Part shown: positions 8,329 to 16,582 of the stretch, one piece after another
Numbering within the stretch: position 1 is the stretch's first letter
Layout: every line of letters begins with the position of its first letter
Source of the DNA: CAYZQE01 sp964480635
GTDB lineage: Bacteria; Pseudomonadota; Gammaproteobacteria; GCA-001735895
DNA length: 36,366 nucleotides
NCBI GenBank assembly: GCA_964480635.1
Contig: CAYZQE010000014.1
Location: 1-36,366, forward strand
Direction: 5' to 3'
Notes under the pieces: model-generated
Told to the model about the DNA's origin: nothing
Databases searched by the model: none
What the model saw: the letters and a program-made list of their open reading frames with translations, nothing else
Made by a program: the position numbers and the translations under genes

Positions 8329-9153
8329 TTAACTTTTATGGTATTTGTTATAGCAGAAATTTGTCGCGTCAACAAAGCCTTCTAAGCTACCACAATCAAA
8401 TCGTTTACCTTTGAATTTATAAGCTAAAACGCGTCCATTTTTTGCTTGCTCTAAAAGAGCATCTGTAATTTGTATTTCACCACCTTTGCCAGGCTTGGTA
8501 TTACGAATATAATCAAAAATATCGGGCGTTAAGATATAACGACCAATGATAGCAAGGTTACTTGGGGCATCTTCAGGTGCTGGCTTTTCAACCATATCGG
8601 TTATTCTAATGAGGTCATCTTGGATTTCTTCACCCGCAATAACACCGTATTTGTATGTTTCGTCTTTAGGGATCTCTTCGATGGCAACTATGCTGCAACG
8701 AAATTGATTATATAAACTAACCATTTGTTTCATAACCGATCCATCATCATTAAAACAGAGGTCATCAGCTAATATGACGGCAAATGGCTCGTCACCAATT
8801 AAAGCTTCGCCCGTTAAAATGGCATGGCCTAAGCCTTTCATTTCTCGCTGGCGAATATAAGTGATCGTAGATTGATCCATGATGTCACGAATTTCATCAA
8901 GTTGACTTTCTTTAGCGGTGCCCTTAATTTCATTTTCAAGTTCATAGCTAATATCAAAATGATCTTCTATAGAGCGTTTAGTTCTGCCTGTGACAAATGT
9001 TTGAATGGTTAAGCCTGCATCTAAAGCTTCTTTTACGGCGTATTGGATAAGGGGTTTATCAACAATGGGTAACATTTCTTTTGCCATTGATTTCGTAGCG
9101 GGTAAAAAGCGAGTGCCGTAACCGGCAACAGGATAAAGACACTTTTTTATCAT
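8329..9153 (-). CDS. galU: UTP--glucose-1-phosphate uridylyltransferase
   Basis: Makes UDP-glucose from UTP and glucose-1-phosphate for LPS, exopolysaccharide and glycogen or sucrose metabolism. The 274-residue protein opens with the nucleotide-binding GYGTRFLPATKSMAKEMLPIVDKP and keeps ADDLCF (metal and uridine contact) and MVEKPAPEDAPSNLAIIGRYIL. It is slightly shorter than the common 290-300 residues, mainly at the C-terminus, which ends after the conserved RFDCGSLEGFVDATNF. An AAGGA ribosome binding site sits six bases before the ATG on the minus strand. It stands alone, convergent with tilS and divergent from cmoA. Confidence 0.95.
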   Translation of the reverse strand: MIKKCLYPVAGYGTRFLPATKSMAKEMLPIVDKPLIQYAVKEALDAGLTIQTFVTGRTKRSIEDHFDISYELENEIKGTAKESQLDEIRDIMDQSTITYIRQREMKGLGHAILTGEALIGDEPFAVILADDLCFNDDGSVMKQMVSLYNQFRCSIVAIEEIPKDETYKYGVIAGEEIQDDLIRITDMVEKPAPEDAPSNLAIIGRYILTPDIFDYIRNTKPGKGGEIQITDALLEQAKNGRVLAYKFKGKRFDCGSLEGFVDATNFCYNKYHKS

Positions 9154-9171
9154 GATGATCCTTGTGATTGT

Positions 9172-9177
9172 TATAAT
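9172..9177 (+). promoter_or_regulatory. Extended -10 promoter for cmoA
   Basis: TATAAT preceded by TGT forms an extended -10 element, placing a start of transcription near 9184, about 25 bases before the cmoA ATG. The -35 position is poor, as often seen with extended -10 promoters. Confidence 0.5.
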
Positions 9178-9183
9178 ATAAAA

Positions 9184-9189
9184 ATTCTA
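9184..9189 (-). promoter_or_regulatory. Extended -10 promoter for galU
   Basis: On the minus strand TAGAAT is preceded by TGG (9192-9190), again an extended -10 element. It would start galU transcription near 9177, inside the -10 of the divergent cmoA promoter, so the two promoters would overlap and could exclude one another. Confidence 0.45.
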
Positions 9190-9208
9190 CCATAACTATT
9201 TAATTTAT

Positions 9209-9961
9209 ATGTTTAAAAATAAACAATTACAACGAGATGAAGTGTTTTCAAAGTCATTATCTAACATCCCTGAGTTTCAGTTTGACGATAAAGTGACTAA
9301 AGTATTTGAAGATATGATAAAACGCTCTGTACCAGGATATGATTTATTAATTTACCTTATCGGTTTGTATGCACAAGTGTTTGTGGTAAAAAAAACAAAT
9401 ATCTATGATTTAGGCTGTTCGACAGGCGTAGCTACCTGCATGATTGCCAGTGTGACTAGAAGTCTTGATGTCAATATTATTGCAATTGATAGCTCTCAAG
9501 CCATGATTAATCAGTGTGAAAAAAACCTAAAAGATGTGGGTGCGGCAGATAAGGTTGAATGTATTTGTGGCGATATTGTTGATACCAATATTTCTCAGGC
9601 GTCACTTGTTGTTTTAAATTTAACATTACAGTTTATTGACCCTAATAAACGATCAGATATTTTAAAAGATATTTATCTGGGTTTAAATGAAGGCGGGGTT
9701 TTAGTGCTGAGTGAAAAGGTCATTTTTGAGCATGCCCAGTTAAATAACAGCATGATTGAATTACATCAAGCATTTAAGAAAACCCAAGGCTACAGTGAGC
9801 TTGAGATTAGCCAAAAAAGAACATCATTAGAAAACTTTTTAATCCCCGATACCATAGAACAACATGTTGAACGATTAAAATCTGTTGGGTTTTCACAGGT
9901 TATATTGTGCTTTCAATGTTTAAATTTTGTATCTTTTTTAGCCATTAAAACTAACCATTAA
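9209..9961 (+). CDS. cmoA: Carboxy-S-adenosyl-L-methionine synthase
   Basis: Makes carboxy-SAM from SAM and prephenate, the donor used by CmoB to form 5-carboxymethoxyuridine at tRNA position 34. The 250-residue protein matches E. coli CmoA (247). The N-terminal DEVFSKSLSNIPEFQFDDKV and the SAM-binding IYDLGCSTGVAT (about residues 67-78) are hallmarks, as is ERLKSVGFSQV near the C-terminus. The immediate downstream neighbour is cmoB, three bases away, as in most gammaproteobacteria. Confidence 0.96.
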   Translation: MFKNKQLQRDEVFSKSLSNIPEFQFDDKVTKVFEDMIKRSVPGYDLLIYLIGLYAQVFVVKKTNIYDLGCSTGVATCMIASVTRSLDVNIIAIDSSQAMINQCEKNLKDVGAADKVECICGDIVDTNISQASLVVLNLTLQFIDPNKRSDILKDIYLGLNEGGVLVLSEKVIFEHAQLNNSMIELHQAFKKTQGYSELEISQKRTSLENFLIPDTIEQHVERLKSVGFSQVILCFQCLNFVSFLAIKTNH

Positions 9962-9964
9962 AGA

Positions 9965-10942
9965 ATGAATATTATTAATATGACATTAGCAAAAAACATT
10001 TTAGATGATCTTGTTGCATGTGAATTTGGTGAATTTTCTAACTTTATTCATCAGCGTTCTCAAGAGCAATTATCAGTCAGTAATCATGGTGACTTTGCTC
10101 GATGGTTTAGTGCCTTAAAAAATGCGCCCAAGATAAAAAATGTGCAATTAGATTTTACTCAAAATGCAGTTATTATCAAAGGGATTGAATGTGACGCTAC
10201 TAGTGACATTAAAACCCAGCTTCAGCAATTAATTCCCTGGCGTAAGGGGCCGTTTAATGTGGCGGGTGTTGAGGTTGATTGTGAATGGCGTTCTGACTTT
10301 AAGTGGGATCGTATCAAACAACACATTAATTTGAACAATAAACGAGTTTTGGATATAGGCTGTGGTAATGGTTATCACTGTTGGAGAATGTTAGAGCAAA
10401 AACCTAAGTGGGTGCTGGGCATTGATCCTAATTTGTTGTTTAATTTGCAGTTTCGTTTCATTAATCATTATGCACAAAGGGATGATATTGATGTGGTGCC
10501 TTTAGGTATTGAACATTTGCCTGAGAATATGGCGTTGTTTGACACCGTGTTTAGTATGGGTGTTTTATATCATCGAAAATCGCCTATAGATCACTTGTAT
10601 GAATTAAAGGCTTTATTAGCCAGTGATGGTGAGTTGATATTAGAGACTTTAATTATTGATGGTGATGAACAGGCGGTTTTAGTCCCAGAAGGACGTTATG
10701 CAAAAATGCGTAATGTTTGGTTTATCCCCAGTGTTAAGGCGCTAACAAAATGGTTGTTTAAAGTCGGTTTTAAGCATATTAATGTACTGGATATTAGTGT
10801 GACAACGTCTGAAGAGCAACGTCGCACTGATTGGATGTTATTTGAATCGTTATCAGATTATTTAGATGCTGAAAATAGTGCTTTGACTGTGGAAGGACAT
10901 CCTAGACCCAAACGAGTGGTTATTTCTGCAAAAATTAATTAA
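9965..10942 (+). CDS. cmoB: tRNA U34 carboxymethyltransferase
   Basis: Transfers the carboxymethyl group from carboxy-SAM to 5-hydroxyuridine 34 in several tRNAs, widening wobble decoding. The 325 residues match E. coli (323). Family motifs are WRKGPF, the SAM-site VLDIGCGNGYHCWRML (about residues 122-137), GIDPNLLFNLQF, and FSMGVLYHRKSPIDHL; the C-terminal RTDWM and EGHPRPKR segments are also typical. ATG 9965 has a modest AAAGA before it; the internal ATG at 9980 is an alternative start. It forms an operon with cmoA and converges on the GGDEF gene. Confidence 0.96.
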   Translation: MNIINMTLAKNILDDLVACEFGEFSNFIHQRSQEQLSVSNHGDFARWFSALKNAPKIKNVQLDFTQNAVIIKGIECDATSDIKTQLQQLIPWRKGPFNVAGVEVDCEWRSDFKWDRIKQHINLNNKRVLDIGCGNGYHCWRMLEQKPKWVLGIDPNLLFNLQFRFINHYAQRDDIDVVPLGIEHLPENMALFDTVFSMGVLYHRKSPIDHLYELKALLASDGELILETLIIDGDEQAVLVPEGRYAKMRNVWFIPSVKALTKWLFKVGFKHINVLDISVTTSEEQRRTDWMLFESLSDYLDAENSALTVEGHPRPKRVVISAKIN

Positions 10943-10946
10943 GTTG

Positions 10947-12239
10947 TTATCTAACAACAGCTTTATTACGCCCAGTATCTTTTGCATCATAAACAGCTTG
11001 GTCGGCGCGTGAAAATAATGATTCAAAGCTTTCGTCAGGGTCATCAGTGAGTGTTGTAACGCCAATACTTGCAGTGATACGTAGATCATGTGGTTGTAAT
11101 TTTTCTATCTCGGCTCTTAGCGACTCTGCTTTTAGAGCCGCATATTCTTCGTCACAATGATTAAGTAAAATGACAAATTCTTCTCCGCCAAATCGAGCCA
11201 CTAAATCACCTTCACGAAATGATTTGTTTAATAAGCGACCGATGCCTTCTAAAACAACATCACCTGCCGCATGACCATGAGTATCATTAACGTTTTTGAA
11301 ATGATCTAAATCTATAACAAACAGGCTAACAGGGTAAAGATGACGATTTGCTTGGGAAATAAACTTTTCTGAAAACTCCATTAAGCTGTGGCGATTATGG
11401 CAACCTGTTAATTTATCGGTGGTTGCTAGATTATAAAGTTCTCTGCGTTGGTCGTGTACCTTATCCAGTAAACGTTTATTGGTTAAAAGGTTGGTGACAC
11501 GAACTTCAAGCTCGTCAAGTAAAATAGGTTTCTTTAAATAATCATTGATGCCGCTTCGGTATAAAGCCAGTCGATGTTTATCGTCATTATGTGGTGTGAT
11601 AGCCATCAAAGGAATAAGACCCCTTGCATCGTCAATGCTGCGTATTTTTTCAACTAAATCATGTCCTGTCATATCACCTGCTAAGTTGTTGTCAGTGATG
11701 ACAAGGTCAATTGCTTCAACGTCAGAACCATATGAAATTTCATCGTTAAATGAAGCCCAAGCATCATCGGCGCTGGTAAAATGAATGATTTTATAATCAG
11801 TGGATTCAAAGTGATTAATGATGACATTAGCAATCTCTTCAGATTCTTCAACGAGATAAATTTTGCCTTCAAAAAATGTAGGGTCTAATTTTAATTCAAT
11901 AAAATGAATGATTTGATCAGATAGCTGTTGAATATTCTTTTTATGGATAATGTCTGAAATACGATTAGGAAAATCAGTGTAATTCGCATTCATATCGCTA
12001 GTCAGCAATAAAATAGGGGTGTCTTTATTGTCGCCGCTGTTGCAAAAGTCGGCAATATCAATGCCTGAGCCATCTTCTAAAAAATGGTTGGTCATAATCA
12101 AATCATATTGATTGGACTTTAAAAATTCATAGGCAGAATGAAGTGTGCTGCAAATATCGTTCTCAAAGCCCTGTTGACCGAGGATGTTATCAATCAATTG
12201 GCGATATAATCGACTATTTTCTATTATTAATGATTTCAT
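10947..12239 (-). CDS. Two-receiver GGDEF response regulator (diguanylate cyclase)
   Basis: A PleD-like protein of 430 residues predicted to make cyclic di-GMP. Two receiver domains (about 1-115 and 126-250) precede a GGDEF domain (about 268-430). The second receiver is intact: Glu131/Glu132, phospho-acceptor Asp183 in LVITDNN, Thr215 and Lys236. The first has Asn51 where the phospho-acceptor Asp is expected (LIMTNHFLEDGSG) and Glu-Asn instead of an acidic pair, so it is probably not phosphorylated. The cyclase has GGEEF at 351-355 and the inhibitory I-site R342xxD345 just upstream, so product inhibition is likely. No histidine kinase is adjacent. It is convergent with cmoB and divergent from pyrG. 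Confidence 0.92.
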   Translation of the reverse strand: MKSLIIENSRLYRQLIDNILGQQGFENDICSTLHSAYEFLKSNQYDLIMTNHFLEDGSGIDIADFCNSGDNKDTPILLLTSDMNANYTDFPNRISDIIHKKNIQQLSDQIIHFIELKLDPTFFEGKIYLVEESEEIANVIINHFESTDYKIIHFTSADDAWASFNDEISYGSDVEAIDLVITDNNLAGDMTGHDLVEKIRSIDDARGLIPLMAITPHNDDKHRLALYRSGINDYLKKPILLDELEVRVTNLLTNKRLLDKVHDQRRELYNLATTDKLTGCHNRHSLMEFSEKFISQANRHLYPVSLFVIDLDHFKNVNDTHGHAAGDVVLEGIGRLLNKSFREGDLVARFGGEEFVILLNHCDEEYAALKAESLRAEIEKLQPHDLRITASIGVTTLTDDPDESFESLFSRADQAVYDAKDTGRNKAVVR

Positions 12240-12324
12240 ACAGGTGGCTTATATATTTATTGTTTTGACATAAGTTATGGCACATATTTATGATTTTGCA
12301 ACTTTTGTTAGTGAGTTATTTGAA

Positions 12325-12353
12325 TTGTTTTGGGTCAGTGATTCTGTTAGAAT
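12325..12353 (+). promoter_or_regulatory. Sigma-70 type promoter for pyrG
   Basis: TTGTTT (12325-12330) and TAGAAT (12348-12353) are separated by 17 bases, and TG one base before the -10 makes it an extended type. The start of transcription would be near 12360, about 37 bases before the pyrG ATG. Another TTGACA near 12264 exists upstream but has a poorer -10. Confidence 0.55.
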
Positions 12354-12396
12354 CCTAGCCCTTCGAATATCAACCACAACTTCATTTTAGAGTGCA

Positions 12397-14028
12397 ATGA
12401 GTCAATTTATTTTTATAACAGGTGGCGTCGTCTCGTCTTTAGGTAAAGGCATTGCGGCAGCGTCCCTAGCTGCCATTTTGCAAGCTAGAGGATTAAGCGT
12501 CAACATGATTAAATTAGACCCTTATATCAATGTTGATCCAGGTACGATGAGTCCGTTTCAGCATGGTGAAGTGTATGTCACTGAAGACGGTGCAGAAACC
12601 GATTTAGATTTAGGCCATTACGAACGTTTTGCAAATATTAAAAGCAGCAAATCTAGTAACTATACGACTGGGCGCATTTATAAAACAGTTATCGAAAAAG
12701 AGCGCAGAGGAGAATATTTAGGTGGAACTGTCCAAGTTATTCCTCATATTACTGATGAGATAAAAAAATCAGTGTTACAAAGTACCAATGATGCTGACAT
12801 TGTGTTGGTTGAAATTGGTGGCACCGTAGGTGATATTGAGTCCTTGCCATTTTTAGAAGCTATTCGTCAATTAGGCGTCGAATTGGGGCGTAAAAATGCT
12901 ATTTTCATGCATTTGACTTTAGTGCCTTATCTTCCTGCGGCAGGCGAGATTAAAACGAAGCCTACACAGCATTCAGTTAAAGAACTTCGCTCAATTGGTA
13001 TTCAAGCAGATATTTTACTATGTCGTGCAGATAGAGCGTTACCTGATGATGAGCGTAAAAAAATCGCTTTATTTACCAATGTAGAAGAGAGATCGGTCAT
13101 TTCAGGTGTCGATGTTGATCATATTTATAAAATCCCTCGTGAGTTACATGAACAAGGTCTGGATGATATTGTTGTTGAAAAATTTGGTTTAGATGTTCCC
13201 GTCGCTGATTTGTCAGATTGGGATAACATAGTTGCCGCACTGCAAAAGCCTCAGCATTCAATCAGTATCGGTTTTGTTGGAAAATATGTCGACCATTCTG
13301 ATGCTTATAAATCTCTTAACGAATCACTAGTACACGCGGGTATTCACACCAACACTAAAGTGAATGTGGTGAAAATTGATCCAGATGTCATTGAACAAGA
13401 TGGAACGGCTTGTTTAAGTGGGCTCGATGCCATCTTAGTGCCCGGTGGTTTTGGCAGTCGTGGTATTGAAGGGAAAATTAGAGCAGCGCAGTATGCGCGC
13501 GAATACAAAGTGCCTTATCTTGGGATTTGCCTAGGTATGCAAGTTGCCGTTATTGAGTTTGCGCGTAATGTTCTAGGTCATACTGCGGCACACAGTACTG
13601 AATTTAATCCTAAAACGCCTCATCCGGTGATCGGTTTAATTACCGAATGGAAAAATGAAGATGGTAATGTCGAGACTCGCACAAGTGAAGGTGATTTAGG
13701 CGGCACGATGCGTTTAGGTGGCCAAACGTGTAAATTGGTACCCGCAACCCACGCGCAAAAAGCCTATGACGCAGAAACCATAACTGAGCGTCATCGCCAT
13801 CGTTATGAATTTAATAATGCCTATTTAGATGAATTACAAGAAGCAGGTTTAGTGATATCAGGTTTGTCGGTTGATAATGAATTGGTCGAAATGATTGAAG
13901 TTGCCGAACACCCGTGGTTTGTGGCTTGTCAGTTTCATCCTGAATTTACATCAACGCCTCGTTTGGGTCATCCATTGTTTAATCATTTTGTTGAAGCGGC
14001 AATCAGCCAACAAGAAAAGGAGTCTTAA
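12397..14028 (+). CDS. pyrG: CTP synthase
   Basis: Aminates UTP to CTP with glutamine and ATP, the last step of de novo pyrimidine synthesis. The 543-residue protein (E. coli 545) has the synthetase domain starting FITGGVVSSLGKGIAAASL with its P-loop, and the class I glutamine amidotransferase domain with LGICLGMQ (nucleophile Cys) and FHPEFTSTPRLGHPLF (catalytic His and Glu). It begins the conserved pyrG-kdsA-eno-ftsB-ispD order. An AAGGAG at its 3' end is the ribosome binding site for kdsA. Confidence 0.98.
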   Translation: MSQFIFITGGVVSSLGKGIAAASLAAILQARGLSVNMIKLDPYINVDPGTMSPFQHGEVYVTEDGAETDLDLGHYERFANIKSSKSSNYTTGRIYKTVIEKERRGEYLGGTVQVIPHITDEIKKSVLQSTNDADIVLVEIGGTVGDIESLPFLEAIRQLGVELGRKNAIFMHLTLVPYLPAAGEIKTKPTQHSVKELRSIGIQADILLCRADRALPDDERKKIALFTNVEERSVISGVDVDHIYKIPRELHEQGLDDIVVEKFGLDVPVADLSDWDNIVAALQKPQHSISIGFVGKYVDHSDAYKSLNESLVHAGIHTNTKVNVVKIDPDVIEQDGTACLSGLDAILVPGGFGSRGIEGKIRAAQYAREYKVPYLGICLGMQVAVIEFARNVLGHTAAHSTEFNPKTPHPVIGLITEWKNEDGNVETRTSEGDLGGTMRLGGQTCKLVPATHAQKAYDAETITERHRHRYEFNNAYLDELQEAGLVISGLSVDNELVEMIEVAEHPWFVACQFHPEFTSTPRLGHPLFNHFVEAAISQQEKES

Positions 14029-14030
14029 TT

Positions 14031-14864
14031 TTGCAACTTTGTGGTTTTGAAATCGGTTTAGATCAGCCTTTCTTTTTAATTGCTGGGCCTTGTGTTATTG
14101 AGTCTGAAGCGCTTGCGATGAGTACAGCAACTGAATTAAAGAAAATTTGTGAAGATTTAAATATTCCGTTTATTTATAAATCTTCTTTTGATAAAGCTAA
14201 TCGTTCAAGTACATCAAGCTATCGTGGGCCAGGTATTGAAGAAGGGCTGCGTATATTACAAAAAGTAAAAACAGAGGTAGGTGTTTCGATACTAACTGAT
14301 GTGCATGAAGATACGCCTCTTGATGAAGTGAGTGATGTTGTTGATGTATTACAAACGCCTGCTTTCTTATGTCGCCAAACAAACTTCATTCAAAATGTAG
14401 CCAAGCAAGGTTTGCCGGTTAATATTAAAAAAGGACAATTCATGTCGCCATGGGATATGAAAAATGTCGCTGATAAGGCACGTGAAGCGGGCAATGAAAA
14501 CATCATGATGTGTGAACGCGGTGCAAGCTTTGGCTATAATAATTTAGTGTCTGATATGCGCTCTTTATCGGTTATGCGTGATACAGGTTGTCCTGTCGTT
14601 TTCGATGGCACGCATTCTGTTCAATTACCTGGTGGTCAAGGTACAACATCAGGTGGTCAACGTGAATTTGTGCCTGTACTTGCAAGAGCGGCTATCGCTG
14701 CGGGTATTTCAGGCCTATTTATGGAAACTCACCCAGAGCCCTCTAAGGCATTAAGTGATGGTCCTAATGCATGGCCTTTAGATAAAATGAAATCGTTATT
14801 AAAGGTACTAAAAACATTGGATAACACAGTAAAGCAGCAAGAGTTTCACGAATTACAGCTATAA
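14031..14864 (+). CDS. kdsA: 3-deoxy-8-phosphooctulonate synthase
   Basis: Condenses PEP with arabinose-5-phosphate to KDO-8-phosphate for the LPS inner core. The 277 residues compare with 284 in E. coli. Conserved pieces include FFLIAGPCVIESE, YKSSFDKANRSS, PAFLCRQTN, NIKKGQFMSPWDM, CERGASFGYNNLVSDMRSL, VFDGTHSVQLPG and METhPEP-type metal-site residues (METHPEPSKALSDG). The start is TTG at 14031, supported by an AGGAG nine bases upstream and only two bases after the pyrG stop, so the TTG is well founded. Coupled expression with pyrG is likely. Confidence 0.96.
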   Translation: MQLCGFEIGLDQPFFLIAGPCVIESEALAMSTATELKKICEDLNIPFIYKSSFDKANRSSTSSYRGPGIEEGLRILQKVKTEVGVSILTDVHEDTPLDEVSDVVDVLQTPAFLCRQTNFIQNVAKQGLPVNIKKGQFMSPWDMKNVADKAREAGNENIMMCERGASFGYNNLVSDMRSLSVMRDTGCPVVFDGTHSVQLPGGQGTTSGGQREFVPVLARAAIAAGISGLFMETHPEPSKALSDGPNAWPLDKMKSLLKVLKTLDNTVKQQEFHELQL

Positions 14865-14895
14865 TCCTGAATTATTCGGGATAATCGACTGAGTT

Positions 14896-14921
14896 GACTC
14901 AGCTTATATGAAGCTTGAGTC
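14896..14921. repeat. Hairpin between kdsA and eno
   Basis: GACTCAGCTT (14896-14905) pairs with AAGC-T-TGAGTC (14911-14921), one base bulged, around a five-base loop. No T-tract follows, so it is not a standard terminator. It may be an RNA processing or protein-binding site in the eno leader. Confidence 0.35.
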
Positions 14922-14939
14922 GTTAAAGCTATTCATTAC

Positions 14940-14977
14940 AATTTAAAATTTGGATAGTTAAAAATATATTTTAAATT
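14940..14977. repeat. AT-only inverted repeat just upstream of eno
   Basis: AATTTAAAAT (14940-14949) and ATTTTAAATT (14968-14977) are exact reverse complements with 18 bases between. The right arm runs into TTTGGAG, the eno ribosome binding region, and the left arm is also followed by TTTGGA, so the block looks partly duplicated as well. Folding could affect access to the ribosome binding site. Confidence 0.35.
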
Positions 14978-14987
14978 TGGAGTTAAT

Positions 14988-16265
14988 ATGACAGCAATAA
15001 GCCAAGTAATTGGTCGACAGATTATCGATTCAAGAGGTAACCCAACGGTAGAAGCTGAAGTCACCTTAGTATCTGGAGTAATGGGCAGAGCAGCAGCACC
15101 CTCTGGTGCCTCTACTGGTGAAAGAGAAGCTATTGAGCTGCGAGATGGCGATCAATCTAAATATTTAGGTAAAGGTGTCTTAAAAGCGGTTTCTCATGTT
15201 AATAACGAGTTGAATTCTGTTGTTAAAGGCCGAGATTGTAATGACCAGCGCGGCTTAGATGAGGCTATGATCGCCTTAGATGGTACGCATAATAAAAGTA
15301 AACTAGGGGCAAATGCCTTATTAGCAGTTTCATTGGCAACCGCTAAAGCGGCTGCAAAACAAGCAGGCTTGCCTTTATATCGTTCTTTAAATGCGGATAG
15401 TCATATTTTGCCCGTACCGATGATGAATATCATTAATGGTGGCGAGCACGCTGATAACAGTGTTGATTTACAAGAGTTTATGGTGATTCCAGCGGGTGCA
15501 CCTAGTTTTTCTGAGGCACTGCGATACGGCGCAGAAATTTTTCATTCACTAAAAGCAGTATTGGCTAAAAAAGGCATGAACACAGCTGTTGGTGATGAGG
15601 GTGGTTTTGCACCAGATTTATCGTCAAACGAAGAAGCGATTGAAGTTATTTTAGAAGCCATTCATAAAACAGGTTTATCGGCTGGTAAAGACATCTTTTT
15701 AGGTTTGGATTGCGCTAGCTCTGAATTTCATGAAGGTGATATCTATAACTTAAAGTCTGAAAACAAAAAATTCAGCTCTAATGAATTTACCGACTATCTT
15801 GCTGGTTGGGTTGATCAATATCCTATTATTTCGATTGAAGACGGCTTGGATGAAAATGATTGGGAAGGATGGGCATATATGACTGAAAAGTTAGGTCATA
15901 AAGTTCAGCTAGTCGGCGATGACTTATTTGTCACGAATACCAGTATTTTAAAGCAGGGCATCGAAAAAAATATTGCCAATTCAATTTTAATTAAATTCAA
16001 TCAAATTGGCACCTTAACTGAAACCTTAGATGCGATTAAAATGGCGCACGATGCTAATTATACAGCAGTTGTATCGCATCGTTCGGGTGAGACTGAAGAC
16101 GTTACCATTGCTGATTTAGCAGTAGCAACGGGTGCGGGTCAAATTAAAACAGGTTCATTGTCTCGCTCAGACCGTGTTGCTAAATATAATCAATTGTTGC
16201 GCATTGAAGAGCAGTTAGGCTCTAAAGCTGTTTACCCAGGCACCTCTGTATTTAAAAATCTTTAA
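14988..16265 (+). CDS. eno: Enolase
   Basis: Interconverts 2-phosphoglycerate and phosphoenolpyruvate; also an RNA degradosome component in enterobacteria. The 425-residue protein has GRQIIDSRGNPTVEAEV, PSGASTGEREAIELRDGD, NIINGGEHADNSVDLQEFMVIP, VGDEGGFAPDL (catalytic Glu), metal ligands in SIEDGLDENDWEG and VGDDLFVTNT, and LIKFNQIGTLTET with the catalytic Lys, then SHRSGETEDV. A GGAG ribosome binding site is present. ftsB follows after 20 bases, so the two are likely co-transcribed. Confidence 0.98.
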   Translation: MTAISQVIGRQIIDSRGNPTVEAEVTLVSGVMGRAAAPSGASTGEREAIELRDGDQSKYLGKGVLKAVSHVNNELNSVVKGRDCNDQRGLDEAMIALDGTHNKSKLGANALLAVSLATAKAAAKQAGLPLYRSLNADSHILPVPMMNIINGGEHADNSVDLQEFMVIPAGAPSFSEALRYGAEIFHSLKAVLAKKGMNTAVGDEGGFAPDLSSNEEAIEVILEAIHKTGLSAGKDIFLGLDCASSEFHEGDIYNLKSENKKFSSNEFTDYLAGWVDQYPIISIEDGLDENDWEGWAYMTEKLGHKVQLVGDDLFVTNTSILKQGIEKNIANSILIKFNQIGTLTETLDAIKMAHDANYTAVVSHRSGETEDVTIADLAVATGAGQIKTGSLSRSDRVAKYNQLLRIEEQLGSKAVYPGTSVFKNL

Positions 16266-16285
16266 GCGGTTAGTGTTTAGCCCTC

Positions 16286-16579
16286 ATGAAGTTGGCGATA
16301 GTCGTCCTTTTGTTTTTATTAATAGGGCTACAGTATCGTCTGTGGGTCGGCGATGGCAGTTTGTCAGAAGTCGTACAGCTTAAAGCAGAATTGAAAATGC
16401 AACGAGAATTAGTTGAGCGTTTATCGCGACGTAATCAGCAATTGGGAAACCGAGTGGTAGAGTTGCAAAATGGTACTGAAGCCATTGAAGAGTTAGCCCG
16501 AAAAGATTTGGGTATGATTAAACAAGGCGAGGTTTTTTTTCAAATTGTTGCGCCTCATCAGCCGCCATCCCAAAAATAG
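16286..16579 (+). CDS. ftsB: Cell division protein FtsB
   Basis: Small bitopic inner-membrane divisome protein that works with FtsL and FtsQ to activate septal peptidoglycan synthesis. The 97 residues show a short cytoplasmic start, one transmembrane helix (about 2-19, LAIVVLLFLLIGLQYRLW), a leucine-rich coiled coil (about 27-65) and the family's ending EELARKDLGMIKQGEVFFQIV. The position between eno and ispD is the conserved gammaproteobacterial location. Confidence 0.93.
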   Translation: MKLAIVVLLFLLIGLQYRLWVGDGSLSEVVQLKAELKMQRELVERLSRRNQQLGNRVVELQNGTEAIEELARKDLGMIKQGEVFFQIVAPHQPPSQK

Positions 16580-16582
16580 TTA

